NCBI RefSeq assembly: GCF_010730955.1
Contig: NZ_AP022577.1
Span: 5,518,001-5,582,000, forward strand
Origin: Mycolicibacterium aubagnense
GTDB lineage: Bacteria > Actinomycetota > Actinomycetes > Mycobacteriales > Mycobacteriaceae
Direction of reading: 5' to 3'
Length of the DNA: 64,000 nt
Positions within the stretch are counted from its first letter, which is position 1, and each line of letters starts with the position of its first letter. Below the pieces are notes generated by a model, which was given only the letters and a program-made list of their open reading frames with translations, searched no databases and had not been told where the DNA came from. Shown piece after piece: positions 41,411-51,262 of the stretch. A program made the translations under genes and the position numbers.

Positions 41411-42907
41411 ATGGCTGACGCAGACCTTCTCGACTACGACGACGTCCTCGCGACGTACGAGCCCGTCATGGGCATGGAAGTCCATGTCGAGCTGTCCACC
41501 GAGACCAAGATGTTCTGTGGTTGTGCGAACCGGTTCGGCGCCGAGCCGAACACGCTGGTGTGCCCGGTGTGCCTGGGCCTGCCGGGCGCATTGCCGGTGG
41601 TCAACGCGGCCGCCGTGGAGTCCGCCATCCGGATCGGCTTGGCGCTGAACTGCGACATCGCGCCGTGGGGCCGGTTCGCGCGGAAGAACTACTTCTACCC
41701 GGACCAGCCGAAGAACTACCAGATCAGCCAATACGACGAGCCCATCGCCGTGAACGGTTACCTCGATGTCCCGTTGGAGGACGGCAGCACCTGGCGCGTC
41801 GAGATCGAGCGCGCGCACATGGAAGAGGACACCGGCAAGCTGACCCACCTCGGCAGTGACACCGGCCGCATCGCGGGCGCCACCACCTCGCTGGCCGACT
41901 TCAACCGTGCCGGTGTGCCGCTCGTCGAGATCGTCACCAGGCCCATCGAGGGCGCCGGCGAACGCGCCCCGGAGATCGCCCGCGCCTACGTGACGGCGCT
42001 GCGGGATCTGTTGCGCGGCTTGGACGTTTCGGACGTGCGCATGGATCAGGGATCGATGCGGTGTGACTCCAACGTCTCGCTCAAGCTCAAGGGCGCCGCG
42101 GAGTTCGGCACCCGCACCGAGACCAAGAACGTCAACTCGCTCAAGAGCGTCGAGGTCGCGGTCCGCTACGAGATGCGCCGGCAGGCTGCCGTACTGCAGG
42201 CCGGCGGCACCATCACGCAGGAGACCCGGCACTTCCACGAGGACGGGCACACCACGTCCGGCCGCAGCAAGGAGACCGCCGAGGACTACCGGTACTTCCC
42301 GGAGCCGGATCTGGAGCCCATCGCGCCGTCGGCCGAGTTGGTGGACCGGCTGCGTGGCACCATTCCCGAGCTTCCGTGGTTGGTACGCAAGCGGATTCAG
42401 GACGACTGGGGCGTCTCCGACGAAGTGATGCGCGACCTGGTCAACGCCGGCGCGGTGGAACTGGTGGCGGCGACCGTCGAGCACGGCGCGTCCAGCGAGG
42501 CGGCCCGCGCGTGGTGGGGCAACTTCCTGGTGCAGAAGGCGAACGAGGCCGAACTGACGCTCGACGAGCTGGCCATCACCCCGGCCCAGGTCGCCGCGGT
42601 GGTCAAGCTCGTGGAAGAAGGGAAGTTGACGGCGAAATTGGCCCGTCAGGTACTCGAGGGTGTGCTGGCCGGTGAGGGTGAGCCCGAGCAGGTGATGAAC
42701 GATCGCGGATTGGTTGTGGTGCGCGACGATTCGCTCATCCAGGCGGCCATCGACGAGGCGCTGGCAGCTCAGCCGGACATCGCCGAGAAGATCCGCGGCG
42801 GCAAGGTCCAGGCCGCGGGCGCGATCGTCGGCGCGGTGATGAAGGCCACCAAGGGCCAAGCCGACGCGGCGCGCGTCCGCGAACTGGTGATCGCGGCTTG
42901 CAGCTAG
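41411..42907 (+). CDS. gatB: Asp-tRNA(Asn)/Glu-tRNA(Gln) amidotransferase subunit B
   Basis: GatB binds the misacylated tRNA, activates its side chain with ATP and receives ammonia from GatA. The 498-residue protein has the family opening [20 protein letters not shown], the zinc-site cysteines (FCGCANRF and CPVCLGLPG), [17 protein letters not shown] and the C-terminal YqeY-like tail. ATG 41411 lies 7 bases after TAGGAT (41398-41403), consistent with a leaderless message. The stop overlaps the convergent membrane protein gene by 4 bases. Confidence 0.96.
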   Translation: MADADLLDYDDVLATYEPVMGMEVHVELSTETKMFCGCANRFGAEPNTLVCPVCLGLPGALPVVNAAAVESAIRIGLALNCDIAPWGRFARKNYFYPDQPKNYQISQYDEPIAVNGYLDVPLEDGSTWRVEIERAHMEEDTGKLTHLGSDTGRIAGATTSLADFNRAGVPLVEIVTRPIEGAGERAPEIARAYVTALRDLLRGLDVSDVRMDQGSMRCDSNVSLKLKGAAEFGTRTETKNVNSLKSVEVAVRYEMRRQAAVLQAGGTITQETRHFHEDGHTTSGRSKETAEDYRYFPEPDLEPIAPSAELVDRLRGTIPELPWLVRKRIQDDWGVSDEVMRDLVNAGAVELVAATVEHGASSEAARAWWGNFLVQKANEAELTLDELAITPAQVAAVVKLVEEGKLTAKLARQVLEGVLAGEGEPEQVMNDRGLVVVRDDSLIQAAIDEALAAQPDIAEKIRGGKVQAAGAIVGAVMKATKGQADAARVRELVIAACS

Positions 42908-44013
42908 TGCAGCGCCTCCTGCGGCGCGGGCGTCGTCCTCGGACGTAGTGACGACACGCCCGCGACGCAGTAGCCCGCGATCACGAAACACACCGCGGCG
43001 CAGGGCAGGTTACCGGTCGGCGTGCCGGTGCCGGTGACGCCGTCGATGGCGCCGGCGAAGTCCGGCAGCGCGGCCAGCCAGAGCACCGTGAAGGTGAGTA
43101 GATAGAGCACCCCGAACACGCGGACGTACGGGCTCGGGTGCTGCGTGCCGACGCGGCGCGTGATCCGCCAGTCCTGTATCAGGACCGGCACCGCCACGAG
43201 GGTGAACACCGTCACCTCCACGCCGAGGACCGCGTACTGCGTCGCGCTGTGGTGGGCCGAGAGCAATGTGGGCAGGCTGAGCAGGCCCATGATGACGGGG
43301 GCCAGCACGCTGATGACCGGTATGCGCCAGGCCAGCGACCGCAGCCCGGGAGGTTCGCCCGCTTCCACCCGCCGCTCGACCAGTACCCGCACCAGGAACG
43401 CGACCGCCGCAGGCCCGACCACCGCCAGGCTGACCCAACTGCTGACCGGCACGCAGCCCAGGGTCGGGTGGTTCAGCGGGTTGGCGGTGTTCCAGACCCA
43501 CCAGCGCAGCTGCGGACCGAGGTGGTCGAACACCCCGTAGACACAGCCGTGCACGAAGCCGACGCAGATGGCGCCGATGACCGCACCGCGCCGTTCGAAC
43601 ACCCCGGTGGCGCGGACGATGTCATAGGCCAGGGTGATGGTCGCCGGATACAGCGCCACGATGTACAGCGGTAGCCGTCCGTCGACGAAATCCACGCTGA
43701 ACACGTTGTGCACCAACATGACCCCGAGCCGGGTGCCGGCGAAGATGTCGGGTGGATGGCGGGGCAGTTCGGTCACCAGGGCGTAGGCCACCGACGCCAG
43801 CCAGATGGCGATTCCGGTCGGGTCCCGGCGGACCCGCCGCAGCGCGTACGCCAACGCCAGCGCCGCGCCGATCAGCATCAGCAGCTCGACGACCGGCATG
43901 GTCCAGTTGGCCAGGGTCAGTGGGTTGCGCAGCTTGACCCACGAATCGTCATCGCAGGCGAAACCCAGATAGCCTGCCAGCCGAGCGAAGTCGGCCGGGC
44001 ACGCGCGCATCAT
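42904..44013 (-). CDS. Multi-pass membrane protein of unknown function
   Basis: This 369-residue protein is not recognised. It has about eight to nine hydrophobic spans. The N-terminal 25 residues contain two Cys ([21 protein letters not shown] as two short stretches around C5 and C19) before the first helix. The loops carry polar motifs such as [32 protein letters not shown] and SAHHSATQY, so His/Asp residues sit near the membrane. It could be a membrane enzyme or a carotenoid/lipid-related protein, but this is not established. It is 29 bases upstream-adjacent to lppZ in the same orientation on this strand (lppZ is transcribed first). Confidence 0.75.
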   Translation of the reverse strand: MMRACPADFARLAGYLGFACDDDSWVKLRNPLTLANWTMPVVELLMLIGAALALAYALRRVRRDPTGIAIWLASVAYALVTELPRHPPDIFAGTRLGVMLVHNVFSVDFVDGRLPLYIVALYPATITLAYDIVRATGVFERRGAVIGAICVGFVHGCVYGVFDHLGPQLRWWVWNTANPLNHPTLGCVPVSSWVSLAVVGPAAVAFLVRVLVERRVEAGEPPGLRSLAWRIPVISVLAPVIMGLLSLPTLLSAHHSATQYAVLGVEVTVFTLVAVPVLIQDWRITRRVGTQHPSPYVRVFGVLYLLTFTVLWLAALPDFAGAIDGVTGTGTPTGNLPCAAVCFVIAGYCVAGVSSLRPRTTPAPQEALH

Positions 44014-44042
44014 CGAGCGACCCCTCGCACGTTGGTCGCCAA

Positions 44043-45218
44043 TTACGTCTTGTCGTCAGTGCTACGCGGGAATCCGCCCTGCGGGAACAGCGGGAACACG
44101 ACGTCGTCGAACTTCTCGACGTCGCCGGCCGTCTTGTTGATCGTCGCCCCCCAGACATTGCCGTCGGGGGAGAGCTTCAGCGCGAAGACATGGCCGTGGG
44201 TGTCTGTGCGGAGGGCCTCAGGGTCACCGGTGACCGCGCCCGTGTCCTTCGACAGCCGCAGCGCGACGGTCTTCTTGGTGTTGACCAGATTGACCATGAC
44301 GGTGTTGTCGGTTGCCACACAGCCGGCGACACCGGGACGGTCCGGCCAGCTCCACACCGTGGACACCTTCGAGTCCTTGGTGATCTTCTGCAGCCGATCG
44401 GCAGTCGGGGTGCGGTCGGTGATGTACAGCGCACCGCTGGCGCCGTCGATGCACATTGAGCCGCCGGAACCCAGGCCCGACAGCGCGGTGGTCGGGGGTG
44501 CCTGGTTCACCGTCGTGGGTTGTTCGATGCGCAGCAGTTTGCCCGCCAGCGAAGCCGGATCGGCCGCGGCAGCGGGGTTTCCGGCGTCTCCGGTTTGGAC
44601 CACGAGGGTCGTAGGGCTGGTGAAGATCAGCGCCCCGGTGTTGCCTGTGGGGCCCTTGGGGATACCGGTGAGAATCGGCTTGGGCACGTCGCCGTCGGCG
44701 ATCCGGACCACCCGGTTGTCGGTGGGGGTGGTGATGTACGCGTACATCAGCCGGTCCTGCTGATAGCTCGGTGACAGCACGATGTCCATCAGTCCGCCGT
44801 CACCGGAGGCGTCGACCGGGATTACCGTCTTGACCTTGGGTTCGGCGTTCGTGGCGATGTTCTTGACGGCGCCGGTGACCCGTTCGGCGACGATGGCCGA
44901 CTTGCTGTCGCCACCCATGATCAGGCCGCTGGTGCTCTCCAGGCAGCCCTGCAGGACGGCAGGTGCCGGGCACGCCTTCGGGAACGGGGTCGGCGGCAGC
45001 GGAGGTGGCGGCGGCGGAGTCGAGCTCGGCGCCCCGCCAAGGTCCGGCTCGATGGTGAACGGCTCGGACGCAGCCGAGTCGAAACGGGCGCAGCCGGGCA
45101 ACGCCAGCAAAGCGATGGCGCACAGCGCCAGGACCCGTCGGGCGGGTGCAGAGCTGGGACGCTCCGGCCGGCGTTCGGGCCTCGTCAGCGCAGTCCGCGT
45201 CGACCGCCGCAATGTCAT
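44043..45218 (-). CDS. lppZ: Lipoprotein LppZ, glucose/sorbosone dehydrogenase-like beta-propeller
   Basis: The 391-residue protein has a Sec/lipobox signal (VLALCAIALLALPGC), so it is predicted to be lipid-anchored at Cys44 or near it. A Pro-rich linker follows (STPPPPPPLPPTPFP), then a beta-propeller of the PQQ-dependent sugar dehydrogenase type (GLMDIVLSPSYQQDRLMYAY, GNTGALIFTSPTTLVV). Enzyme activity is unproven; key metal or PQQ residues could not be confirmed by eye. The ATG at 45218 lies 7 bases from TAACCT (45226-45231 on this strand), so it is probably leaderless. The longer frame to 45464 runs into doxX and is rejected. Gene order with doxX and cfp6 matches M. tuberculosis. Confidence 0.88.
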   Translation of the reverse strand: MTLRRSTRTALTRPERRPERPSSAPARRVLALCAIALLALPGCARFDSAASEPFTIEPDLGGAPSSTPPPPPPLPPTPFPKACPAPAVLQGCLESTSGLIMGGDSKSAIVAERVTGAVKNIATNAEPKVKTVIPVDASGDGGLMDIVLSPSYQQDRLMYAYITTPTDNRVVRIADGDVPKPILTGIPKGPTGNTGALIFTSPTTLVVQTGDAGNPAAAADPASLAGKLLRIEQPTTVNQAPPTTALSGLGSGGSMCIDGASGALYITDRTPTADRLQKITKDSKVSTVWSWPDRPGVAGCVATDNTVMVNLVNTKKTVALRLSKDTGAVTGDPEALRTDTHGHVFALKLSPDGNVWGATINKTAGDVEKFDDVVFPLFPQGGFPRSTDDKT

Positions 45219-45330
45219 GCCCGCCAGGTTACGGACTGTTCGACAGTGCTCGCCACGTCGGGGCCGCGCGCCGGAGTGGGCAAATCCCGTGAACAAGCCG
45301 GTCAAACCACCGCTTAAATCCACGGTCAGC

Positions 45331-45344
45331 AGTGCAATTGCACT
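45331..45344. promoter_or_regulatory. Perfect 14-bp palindrome abutting the doxX -10
   Basis: AGTGCAATTGCACT is its own reverse complement. It ends one base before TACCCT (45345-45350), which is 7 bases from the doxX ATG and looks like its -10 hexamer. A protein bound here would cover the -35/-10 spacer and block transcription. It also lies in the 139-base region shared with divergent lppZ. Confidence 0.6.
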
Positions 45345-45357
45345 TACCCTGGCAACT

Positions 45358-46278
45358 ATGACCAGTACTTCCCATGACCCGCGTGCATGGCAACGGCCCG
45401 ATGAGCCGGCCGCCAGGCCCGCGTCGGCACGCCTGGTCGATCCCGAAGACGACCTGCCCATCACGACCTACCGCGGCGGTGGCGGTACAGATGGCGGTGA
45501 GACGGCGGCGACCACCGCCATCCCGCGGTTCGACGCCGCGTCGTCCGACGATGCAACCGAGGTCACCGCTACACCGTCGGCGATGTCGTCCGGGGCGCCG
45601 TCCTCGATGGCGTTCGATCTGATGCACGAACCGGAGCCGCTCCCGTATGTGCAACCCCGGGAGCGGAGTGCGGAGCAGGCCTCCCAGCACGCATTGGGGC
45701 CCGCCGAGATAGAGCCCGATCCGGAGACCGAGGCCCGCGTGCGCGTGGCCAAACGCCGCGGCTCTCAGGACCTGGGGCTCATGGTGTTGCGCGTCGGTCT
45801 GGGCGCCTGGCTGGTGGTCCACGGACTGCAGAAGGCGTTCGGCTGGTGGGGCGGTCAGGGGCTGAACGGATACGAGCACGCGCTCGCCGCGGCCGGCTTC
45901 CAGCACGCCGGGATACTGACCTATCTCGCCACCGGTGCGCAGATCGGGGCCGGTGTCCTACTGGTGCTGGGGCTCTTCACGCCGGTGGCTGCCGCTGTCG
46001 CCCTGTGTTATCTCGTCAACGCGCTGGCCGTGGAGGTCGCCGCACAACCCGTGCACGGTTACTTCCCGTACTTCCTGCCCGAAGGCCACGAGTACCTGGT
46101 GACCATGATCGTGCTGGCGGCGGGGCTGACCCTCACCGGCCCGGGGCTCTACGGCTTCGACGCCGGCCGTGGTTGGGCGCGGCGGCCCTTCATCGGATCG
46201 TTCCTGTGCCTGCTGATCGGCGTCGGTGCGGGCGTCGGCGTGTGGATGCTGCTGAACGGATCAAACCCGCTGCACTGA
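45358..46278 (+). CDS. DoxX-family membrane protein
   Basis: This 306-residue protein has a long acidic, disordered N-terminal region (about 140 residues with many Thr, Ala, Asp and Glu) and a C-terminal DoxX domain of four membrane helices (GLMVLRVGLGAWLVVHGLQK, VLLVLGLFTPVAAAVAL and others). In M. tuberculosis the DoxX protein at this position forms a membrane oxidoreductase complex with superoxide dismutase SodA and the thiosulfate sulfurtransferase SseA; those partners are not in the window. ATG 45358 is 7 bases after TACCCT, so the mRNA is probably leaderless and starts next to the 14-bp palindrome. The open frame back to 44782 is antisense to lppZ. Confidence 0.9.
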   Translation: MTSTSHDPRAWQRPDEPAARPASARLVDPEDDLPITTYRGGGGTDGGETAATTAIPRFDAASSDDATEVTATPSAMSSGAPSSMAFDLMHEPEPLPYVQPRERSAEQASQHALGPAEIEPDPETEARVRVAKRRGSQDLGLMVLRVGLGAWLVVHGLQKAFGWWGGQGLNGYEHALAAAGFQHAGILTYLATGAQIGAGVLLVLGLFTPVAAAVALCYLVNALAVEVAAQPVHGYFPYFLPEGHEYLVTMIVLAAGLTLTGPGLYGFDAGRGWARRPFIGSFLCLLIGVGAGVGVWMLLNGSNPLH

Positions 46279-46289
46279 GCGGGGCCGGC

Positions 46290-46700
46290 TCATTCGTTGT
46301 ACGGGTTGGGCACGACTCCACCGCTGGCCGAGGTCAGCAGGGGCAGTGATGCGAACGTCACACCCGGCAGGCGCAGATCCGTGCCGTCGGTCAATTCGGC
46401 CTTGGCCCATTTCGAGCCGTCGAAGCGCAGACCCGAGATGTCCTGCCACGTCACGGTCCGGCTGCCGAGCAGCGACCGCGCGGTGACGCCCTTCTTGTCG
46501 GCCACCGTGCGGTAGCGAATCACCATCGCCGACAACAGGATCGGGATGACGAGCAGTGCCGCGCACCAGGCCGGCCCGGCGAACACCAGGGCCAGCAGTC
46601 CGATGGCGAAGAACCCCACCGCCAGATGGGCGACCCCCGGGATCTTGATCACGACGGGTCCGGCGGCGGGCGAAGCGGTTCGGCGGCTCACGTCAGCCAT
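46290..46700 (-). CDS. cfp6: PH-domain membrane protein (Cfp6 homologue)
   Basis: The 136-residue protein has two membrane helices near the N-terminus (HLAVGFFAIGLLALVFAGP, AALLVIPILLSAMVI). A small PH-like domain follows (RYRTVADKKGVTARSLLGSR, VTWQDISGLRFDGSKWAKAE). It matches low molecular weight protein antigen 6 of M. tuberculosis in position, between doxX and ilvB, and in size. The function is not known. Its start faces the ilvB leader. Confidence 0.85.
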   Translation of the reverse strand: MADVSRRTASPAAGPVVIKIPGVAHLAVGFFAIGLLALVFAGPAWCAALLVIPILLSAMVIRYRTVADKKGVTARSLLGSRTVTWQDISGLRFDGSKWAKAELTDGTDLRLPGVTFASLPLLTSASGGVVPNPYNE

Positions 46701-46754
46701 CTTCCCAGGCGGCGCGTCAGCGGGTTGCCGGGTGTGTCCTGCAGTGGATCTGAT

Positions 46755-46784
46755 TTGACCTGCGCGCGCCGCGAGGACTACCGT
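46755..46784 (+). promoter_or_regulatory. Predicted ilvB leader promoter
   Basis: TTGACC (46755-46760) and TACCGT (46779-46784) are spaced 18 bases. The leader peptide ATG lies 8 bases after the -10, so transcription probably starts at or just before it and the leader peptide is translated without a ribosome site. Confidence 0.6.
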
Positions 46785-46792
46785 CCTTGCTT

Positions 46793-46840
46793 ATGCAGAA
46801 CTCGGGATTGCTTGTAGTAACTGGGCGCGTTGGTGCGTGA
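46793..46840 (+). CDS. ilv operon leader peptide (attenuation)
   Basis: A 15-codon frame encodes MQNSGLLVVTGRVGA. It has Leu-Leu-Val-Val in a row, then another Val. From memory, the ilvBNC leader peptide of Corynebacterium glutamicum has a similar LVVVTARR core, and attenuation is known there. The two Leu and two Val codons overlap one arm of a hairpin. Ribosome stalling when leucyl- or valyl-tRNA is scarce would open that arm and change downstream folding. The frame is too short for standard gene finding but fits every expectation for attenuation. Confidence 0.8.
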   Translation: MQNSGLLVVTGRVGA

Positions 46841-46866
46841 CCAGGCTGTGTAAGCCGACTACAAGC
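46810..46866 (+). promoter_or_regulatory. Leader RNA pairing (stall-sensitive hairpin)
   Basis: GCTTGTAGT at 46810-46818, inside the Leu-Val-Val codons, is perfectly complementary to ACTACAAGC at 46858-46866. A ribosome stalled on these codons would prevent this pairing, freeing the downstream arm for other folds. Confidence 0.65.
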
Positions 46867-46876
46867 ATCGACGCGC

Positions 46877-46914
46877 AACCCTCGTACAGCCACCCACGCT
46901 GACGGGGGTTTTTT
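46877..46914 (+). terminator. ilv attenuator terminator
   Basis: AACCCTCG (46877-46884) pairs with CGGGGGTT (46903-46910), with one G-U, and is followed by a run of six T (46909-46914). It lies between the leader peptide and ilvB, so it can cut off operon transcription when amino acids are abundant. Confidence 0.75.
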
Positions 46915-46960
46915 GTTTGCCCGAGAACGCCAAAACCGCAACACGATCAAGAGGACAAGA

Positions 46961-48811
46961 GTGAGCGCACCCACCACGCGACCGCCAGAGTCGACGCAGC
47001 AGCCCAACGGCCCCAGTGGCCTCAGCGGTACGGTGAACGGTTCTTCCAAAGCCGTTGCCCCGCAGCAGATGACCGGTGCCCAGGCCGTCGTCCGGTCGCT
47101 CGAGGAACTCGATGTCGACACCATCTTCGGCATCCCCGGCGGTGCCGTGCTGCCGGTCTACGACCCGCTGTACGACTCGAAGAAGGTCCGCCACGTCCTG
47201 GTCCGGCACGAGCAGGGCGCAGGCCACGCCGCGTCGGGCTACGCGCACGCCACCGGCAAGGTCGGCGTGATGATGGCCACCTCGGGCCCGGGTGCCACCA
47301 ACCTGGTCACGCCGCTTGCGGACGCCCAGATGGACTCCATCCCTGTGGTCGCGATCACCGGCCAGGTCGGCCGCGGGCTGATCGGCACCGACGCGTTCCA
47401 GGAAGCCGACATCTCCGGCATCACCATGCCGATCACGAAGCACAACTTCCTGGTCCGCAATGGCGACGATATCGCCAAGGTCATCGCCGAGGCGTTCCAC
47501 ATCGCCGCGTCCGGCCGGCCCGGCGCCGTCCTCGTGGACATCCCGAAGGACGTACTGCAGGCGCAGTGCACCTTCAGCTGGCCGCCGGTCATTGACCTGC
47601 CCGGCTACAAGCCCAACACCAAGCCGCACAGCCGGCAGGTCCGCGAGGCCGCCAAGCTGATCGCCGCGTCGCACAAGCCCGTGCTGTACGTCGGTGGCGG
47701 CGTCATCCGCGGTGAGGCGTCCGCGGAGCTGCTCGAGCTCGCCGAACTGACCGGTATCCCCGTCGTCACCACCCTGATGGCGCGCGGTGCGTTCCCCGAC
47801 AGCCACCCGCAGCACATGGGTATGCCGGGCATGCACGGCACGGTGTCCGCGGTGGCCGCACTGCAGAAGAGCGACCTGCTGATCGCCCTCGGCACCCGCT
47901 TCGACGACCGGGTCACCGGTCAGCTGTCGACGTTCGCGCCCGACGCCAAGGTGATCCACGCCGACATCGACCCGGCCGAGATCGGCAAGAACCGGCACGC
48001 CGATGTGCCGATCGTCGGCGACATCAAGAACGTCATCGTGGACCTGCTGGAGGCGCTGCGCCGCGACGGCGTCTCGGCCGACACGCTCGATCTGGCCGAT
48101 TGGTGGACGTACCTGGGCGGCATCAAGGAGACCTACCCGCTGAGCTACGGCCCGCAGAGCGACGGCAGCCTCTCGCCGGAGTTCGTCATCGAGAAGCTGG
48201 GCCAGATCGCCGGACCGGACGCGCTGTACGTCGCGGGCGTCGGCCAGCATCAGATGTGGGCCGCGCAGTTCATCAAGTACGAGAACCCGAAGACCTGGCT
48301 GAACTCGGGCGGTCTCGGCACCATGGGCTTCTCCATCCCGGCCGCGATGGGCGCCAAGTTCGCCCGCCCGGAGGCCGAGGTGTGGGCCATCGACGGTGAC
48401 GGCTGCTTCCAGATGACCAACCAGGAGCTGGCCACCTGCGCCCTCGAAGGTGCACCGATCAAGGTTGCGCTGATCAACAACGGCAACCTCGGCATGGTGC
48501 GGCAGTGGCAGACGCTGTTCTACGACGAGCGCTACAGCCAGACCAACCTGTCGACGCACTCGCACCGCATCCCGGATTTTGTGATGCTGGCCGAGGCGCT
48601 GGGTTGCGTCGGCCTGCGCTGCGAGCGCGCCGAGGATGTCGAGGACGTCATCCGGCAGGCCCGGGAGATCAACGACCGCCCCGTCGTCATCGACTTCATC
48701 GTCGGGGCCGACGCCCAGGTGTGGCCGATGGTCGCCGCCGGCACCAGCAATGACGAGATCATGGCGGCGCGCGATATCCGTCCGCTGTTCGACAACGAGG
48801 AGCAGGTGTGA
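46961..48811 (+). CDS. ilvB: Acetolactate synthase large subunit IlvB
   Basis: IlvB is the catalytic subunit of acetolactate/acetohydroxyacid synthase, the first common step of valine, leucine and isoleucine synthesis. The 616-residue protein needs thiamine diphosphate, Mg and FAD. Catalytic Glu lies in [15 protein letters not shown]; the TPP motif runs from [13 protein letters not shown] to INNGNLGMV; the FAD region includes [13 protein letters not shown] 46961 with GAGG upstream is chosen. The frame back to 46913 would start in the attenuator T-run and is rejected. ilvN and ilvC follow. Confidence 0.97.
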   Translation: MSAPTTRPPESTQQPNGPSGLSGTVNGSSKAVAPQQMTGAQAVVRSLEELDVDTIFGIPGGAVLPVYDPLYDSKKVRHVLVRHEQGAGHAASGYAHATGKVGVMMATSGPGATNLVTPLADAQMDSIPVVAITGQVGRGLIGTDAFQEADISGITMPITKHNFLVRNGDDIAKVIAEAFHIAASGRPGAVLVDIPKDVLQAQCTFSWPPVIDLPGYKPNTKPHSRQVREAAKLIAASHKPVLYVGGGVIRGEASAELLELAELTGIPVVTTLMARGAFPDSHPQHMGMPGMHGTVSAVAALQKSDLLIALGTRFDDRVTGQLSTFAPDAKVIHADIDPAEIGKNRHADVPIVGDIKNVIVDLLEALRRDGVSADTLDLADWWTYLGGIKETYPLSYGPQSDGSLSPEFVIEKLGQIAGPDALYVAGVGQHQMWAAQFIKYENPKTWLNSGGLGTMGFSIPAAMGAKFARPEAEVWAIDGDGCFQMTNQELATCALEGAPIKVALINNGNLGMVRQWQTLFYDERYSQTNLSTHSHRIPDFVMLAEALGCVGLRCERAEDVEDVIRQAREINDRPVVIDFIVGADAQVWPMVAAGTSNDEIMAARDIRPLFDNEEQV

Positions 48812-48848
48812 TGAGCGCTTGCGCGAAGAACGAAGGGACCTGCGTGCC

Positions 48849-49355
48849 ATGACGACTACCCATACCCTGTCGGTCCTGGTCGAGGACACCCCCGGTGTGC
48901 TCGCCCGCGTTGCGGCGCTGTTCTCCCGGCGCGGCTTCAACATCCAGTCGCTGGCGGTCGGCGCCACCGAGCAGAAGAACATGTCCCGCATGACCATCGT
49001 GGTCTGCGTCGAAGAGCAGCTGCCGCTCGAGCAGATCACCAAGCAGCTCAACAAGCTGATCAACGTCATCAAGATCGTCGAGCAGGATCCGGAAAACTCC
49101 GTCTCCCGCGAGCTGGCGCTGATCAAGGTGCGCGCCGACGCCACCACCCGTGGTCAGGTGATCGAGGCGGTCAACCTGTTCCGCGCGAAGGTCGTCGACG
49201 TGTCGACCGAGTCGCTGACGGTCGAGGCCACCGGCACCCAGGAGAAGCTCGAAGCACTGCTGCGAGTGCTGGAGCCGTATGGTATTCGCGAGCTGGTGCA
49301 GTCCGGTGTGGTCTCGTTGGCGCGCGGCCCGCGCGGCATCGGCGCGGCGAAGTAA
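48849..49355 (+). CDS. ilvN: Acetolactate synthase regulatory subunit IlvN
   Basis: The 168-residue regulatory subunit activates IlvB and gives valine feedback inhibition. An N-terminal ACT domain (HTLSVLVEDTPGVLARVAAL and RRGFNIQSLAVG) binds valine. A C-terminal ACT-like domain follows (VEATGTQEKLEALLRVLEPYG). ATG 48849 lies 37 bases after ilvB; the longer frame lies inside ilvB and is rejected. Confidence 0.96.
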   Translation: MTTTHTLSVLVEDTPGVLARVAALFSRRGFNIQSLAVGATEQKNMSRMTIVVCVEEQLPLEQITKQLNKLINVIKIVEQDPENSVSRELALIKVRADATTRGQVIEAVNLFRAKVVDVSTESLTVEATGTQEKLEALLRVLEPYGIRELVQSGVVSLARGPRGIGAAK

Positions 49356-49387
49356 CCGAGCTGGACCCCGAGCAAAACTTCGAATAA

Positions 49388-50440
<1,053 letters not shown>

Positions 50441-50463
50441 TCTCTGAAGCTCAGGCGCCGACT

Positions 50464-50506
50464 GGCCGGTTACTGCACGCGAAACAGCGTGCGGTAACCG
50501 GCCTTT
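50464..50506 (+). terminator. Strong hairpin terminator of the ilvBNC operon
   Basis: A 17-bp stem (50464-50480 with 50487-50503, one U-G pair) with loop GAAACA is followed by TTT. The remaining 142 bases to the next gene hold nothing I can recognise. Confidence 0.85.
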
Positions 50507-50648
50507 CGTCGTTTCAGCCTTCGGAAGCCGCTCTCGGCGACATGTCCGATCTGGAGCTGTCAGTTCGGGCTGACGTTGTCACCACATGCTGACGGGCTCA
50601 CATCGCAAGTGCCGCAAAGGAGCCGACACGCCGAGCGTGGGTGACGGG

Positions 50649-51248
50649 CTACGAACCGAGGCGGTCGGCCACGCTCACGACCCGCTCCGCCAGGTGATCC
50701 AGCGCGGCGTAGGTGTTGTCGTCGAACTGGCGGATGTTGTCGTGGTTGGCCAGCAGGCTCACGCCGTACGGGTTGCCGTCGGCGAACTTGAGCGGGTCGG
50801 TGTAGCCGGGTGGGACGATGATGCCGCCCCAGTGCATCAGCGTGATGTACAGCGACAGCAGCGTGGTCTCCTGCCCGCCGTGCGCGGTGTTGGACGAGGT
50901 GAACCCGGCGTAGACCTTGTCGGCCAGCATGCCCTGCGACCAGAGTCCGCCGAGCGAGTCCAAGAACCCGCGCAGCTGCGACGCGACCGAGCCGAAGCGG
51001 GTCGGCGAGCCGAAGATCACGGCGTCGGCCCAGACGATGTCGTCGCCCGTGGCGGTCGGAAGGTCTTTGGTCGCTTCGTAATTCGCGGTCCATGCCGGGT
51101 TGTGGGCGAAGGACTCGGGGTCCGCGGTCTCGACGACGGGACGCAGTCGCACGTCGGCACCCAACGATTCAGCGGTGCTCGCCACACGCTGTGCCATGGA
51201 CGTGCCGTGCCCGGTTGCGGAGTAGTAGATGACAGAAAGCTTGGCCAT
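50649..51248 (-). CDS. WrbA-type flavodoxin-fold NAD(P)H:quinone oxidoreductase
   Basis: This 199-residue FMN enzyme matches the WrbA family, which reduces quinones by two electrons and avoids semiquinone. The FMN phosphate loop is YYSATGHGTS; GSPTRFGSVASQLRGFLD and the TAHGGQETTLLSLY region are characteristic. ATG 51248 is chosen for the flavodoxin start MAKLSVIYYS. It lies 14 bases after the FAD oxidoreductase gene, in the same operon. Confidence 0.92.
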   Translation of the reverse strand: MAKLSVIYYSATGHGTSMAQRVASTAESLGADVRLRPVVETADPESFAHNPAWTANYEATKDLPTATGDDIVWADAVIFGSPTRFGSVASQLRGFLDSLGGLWSQGMLADKVYAGFTSSNTAHGGQETTLLSLYITLMHWGGIIVPPGYTDPLKFADGNPYGVSLLANHDNIRQFDDNTYAALDHLAERVVSVADRLGS

Positions 51249-51262
51249 GAGCCAAGCCAACA

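Noticed and set aside
41075..42991. 638-residue reverse frame opposite gatB
   Set aside because: Shadow; gatB is complete.
46913..46960. Longer N-terminus for IlvB
   Set aside because: The start would lie in the attenuator T-run; GTG 46961 has a ribosome site.
46859..49147. 762-residue reverse frame opposite ilvB and ilvN
   Set aside because: Shadow; both forward genes are complete.
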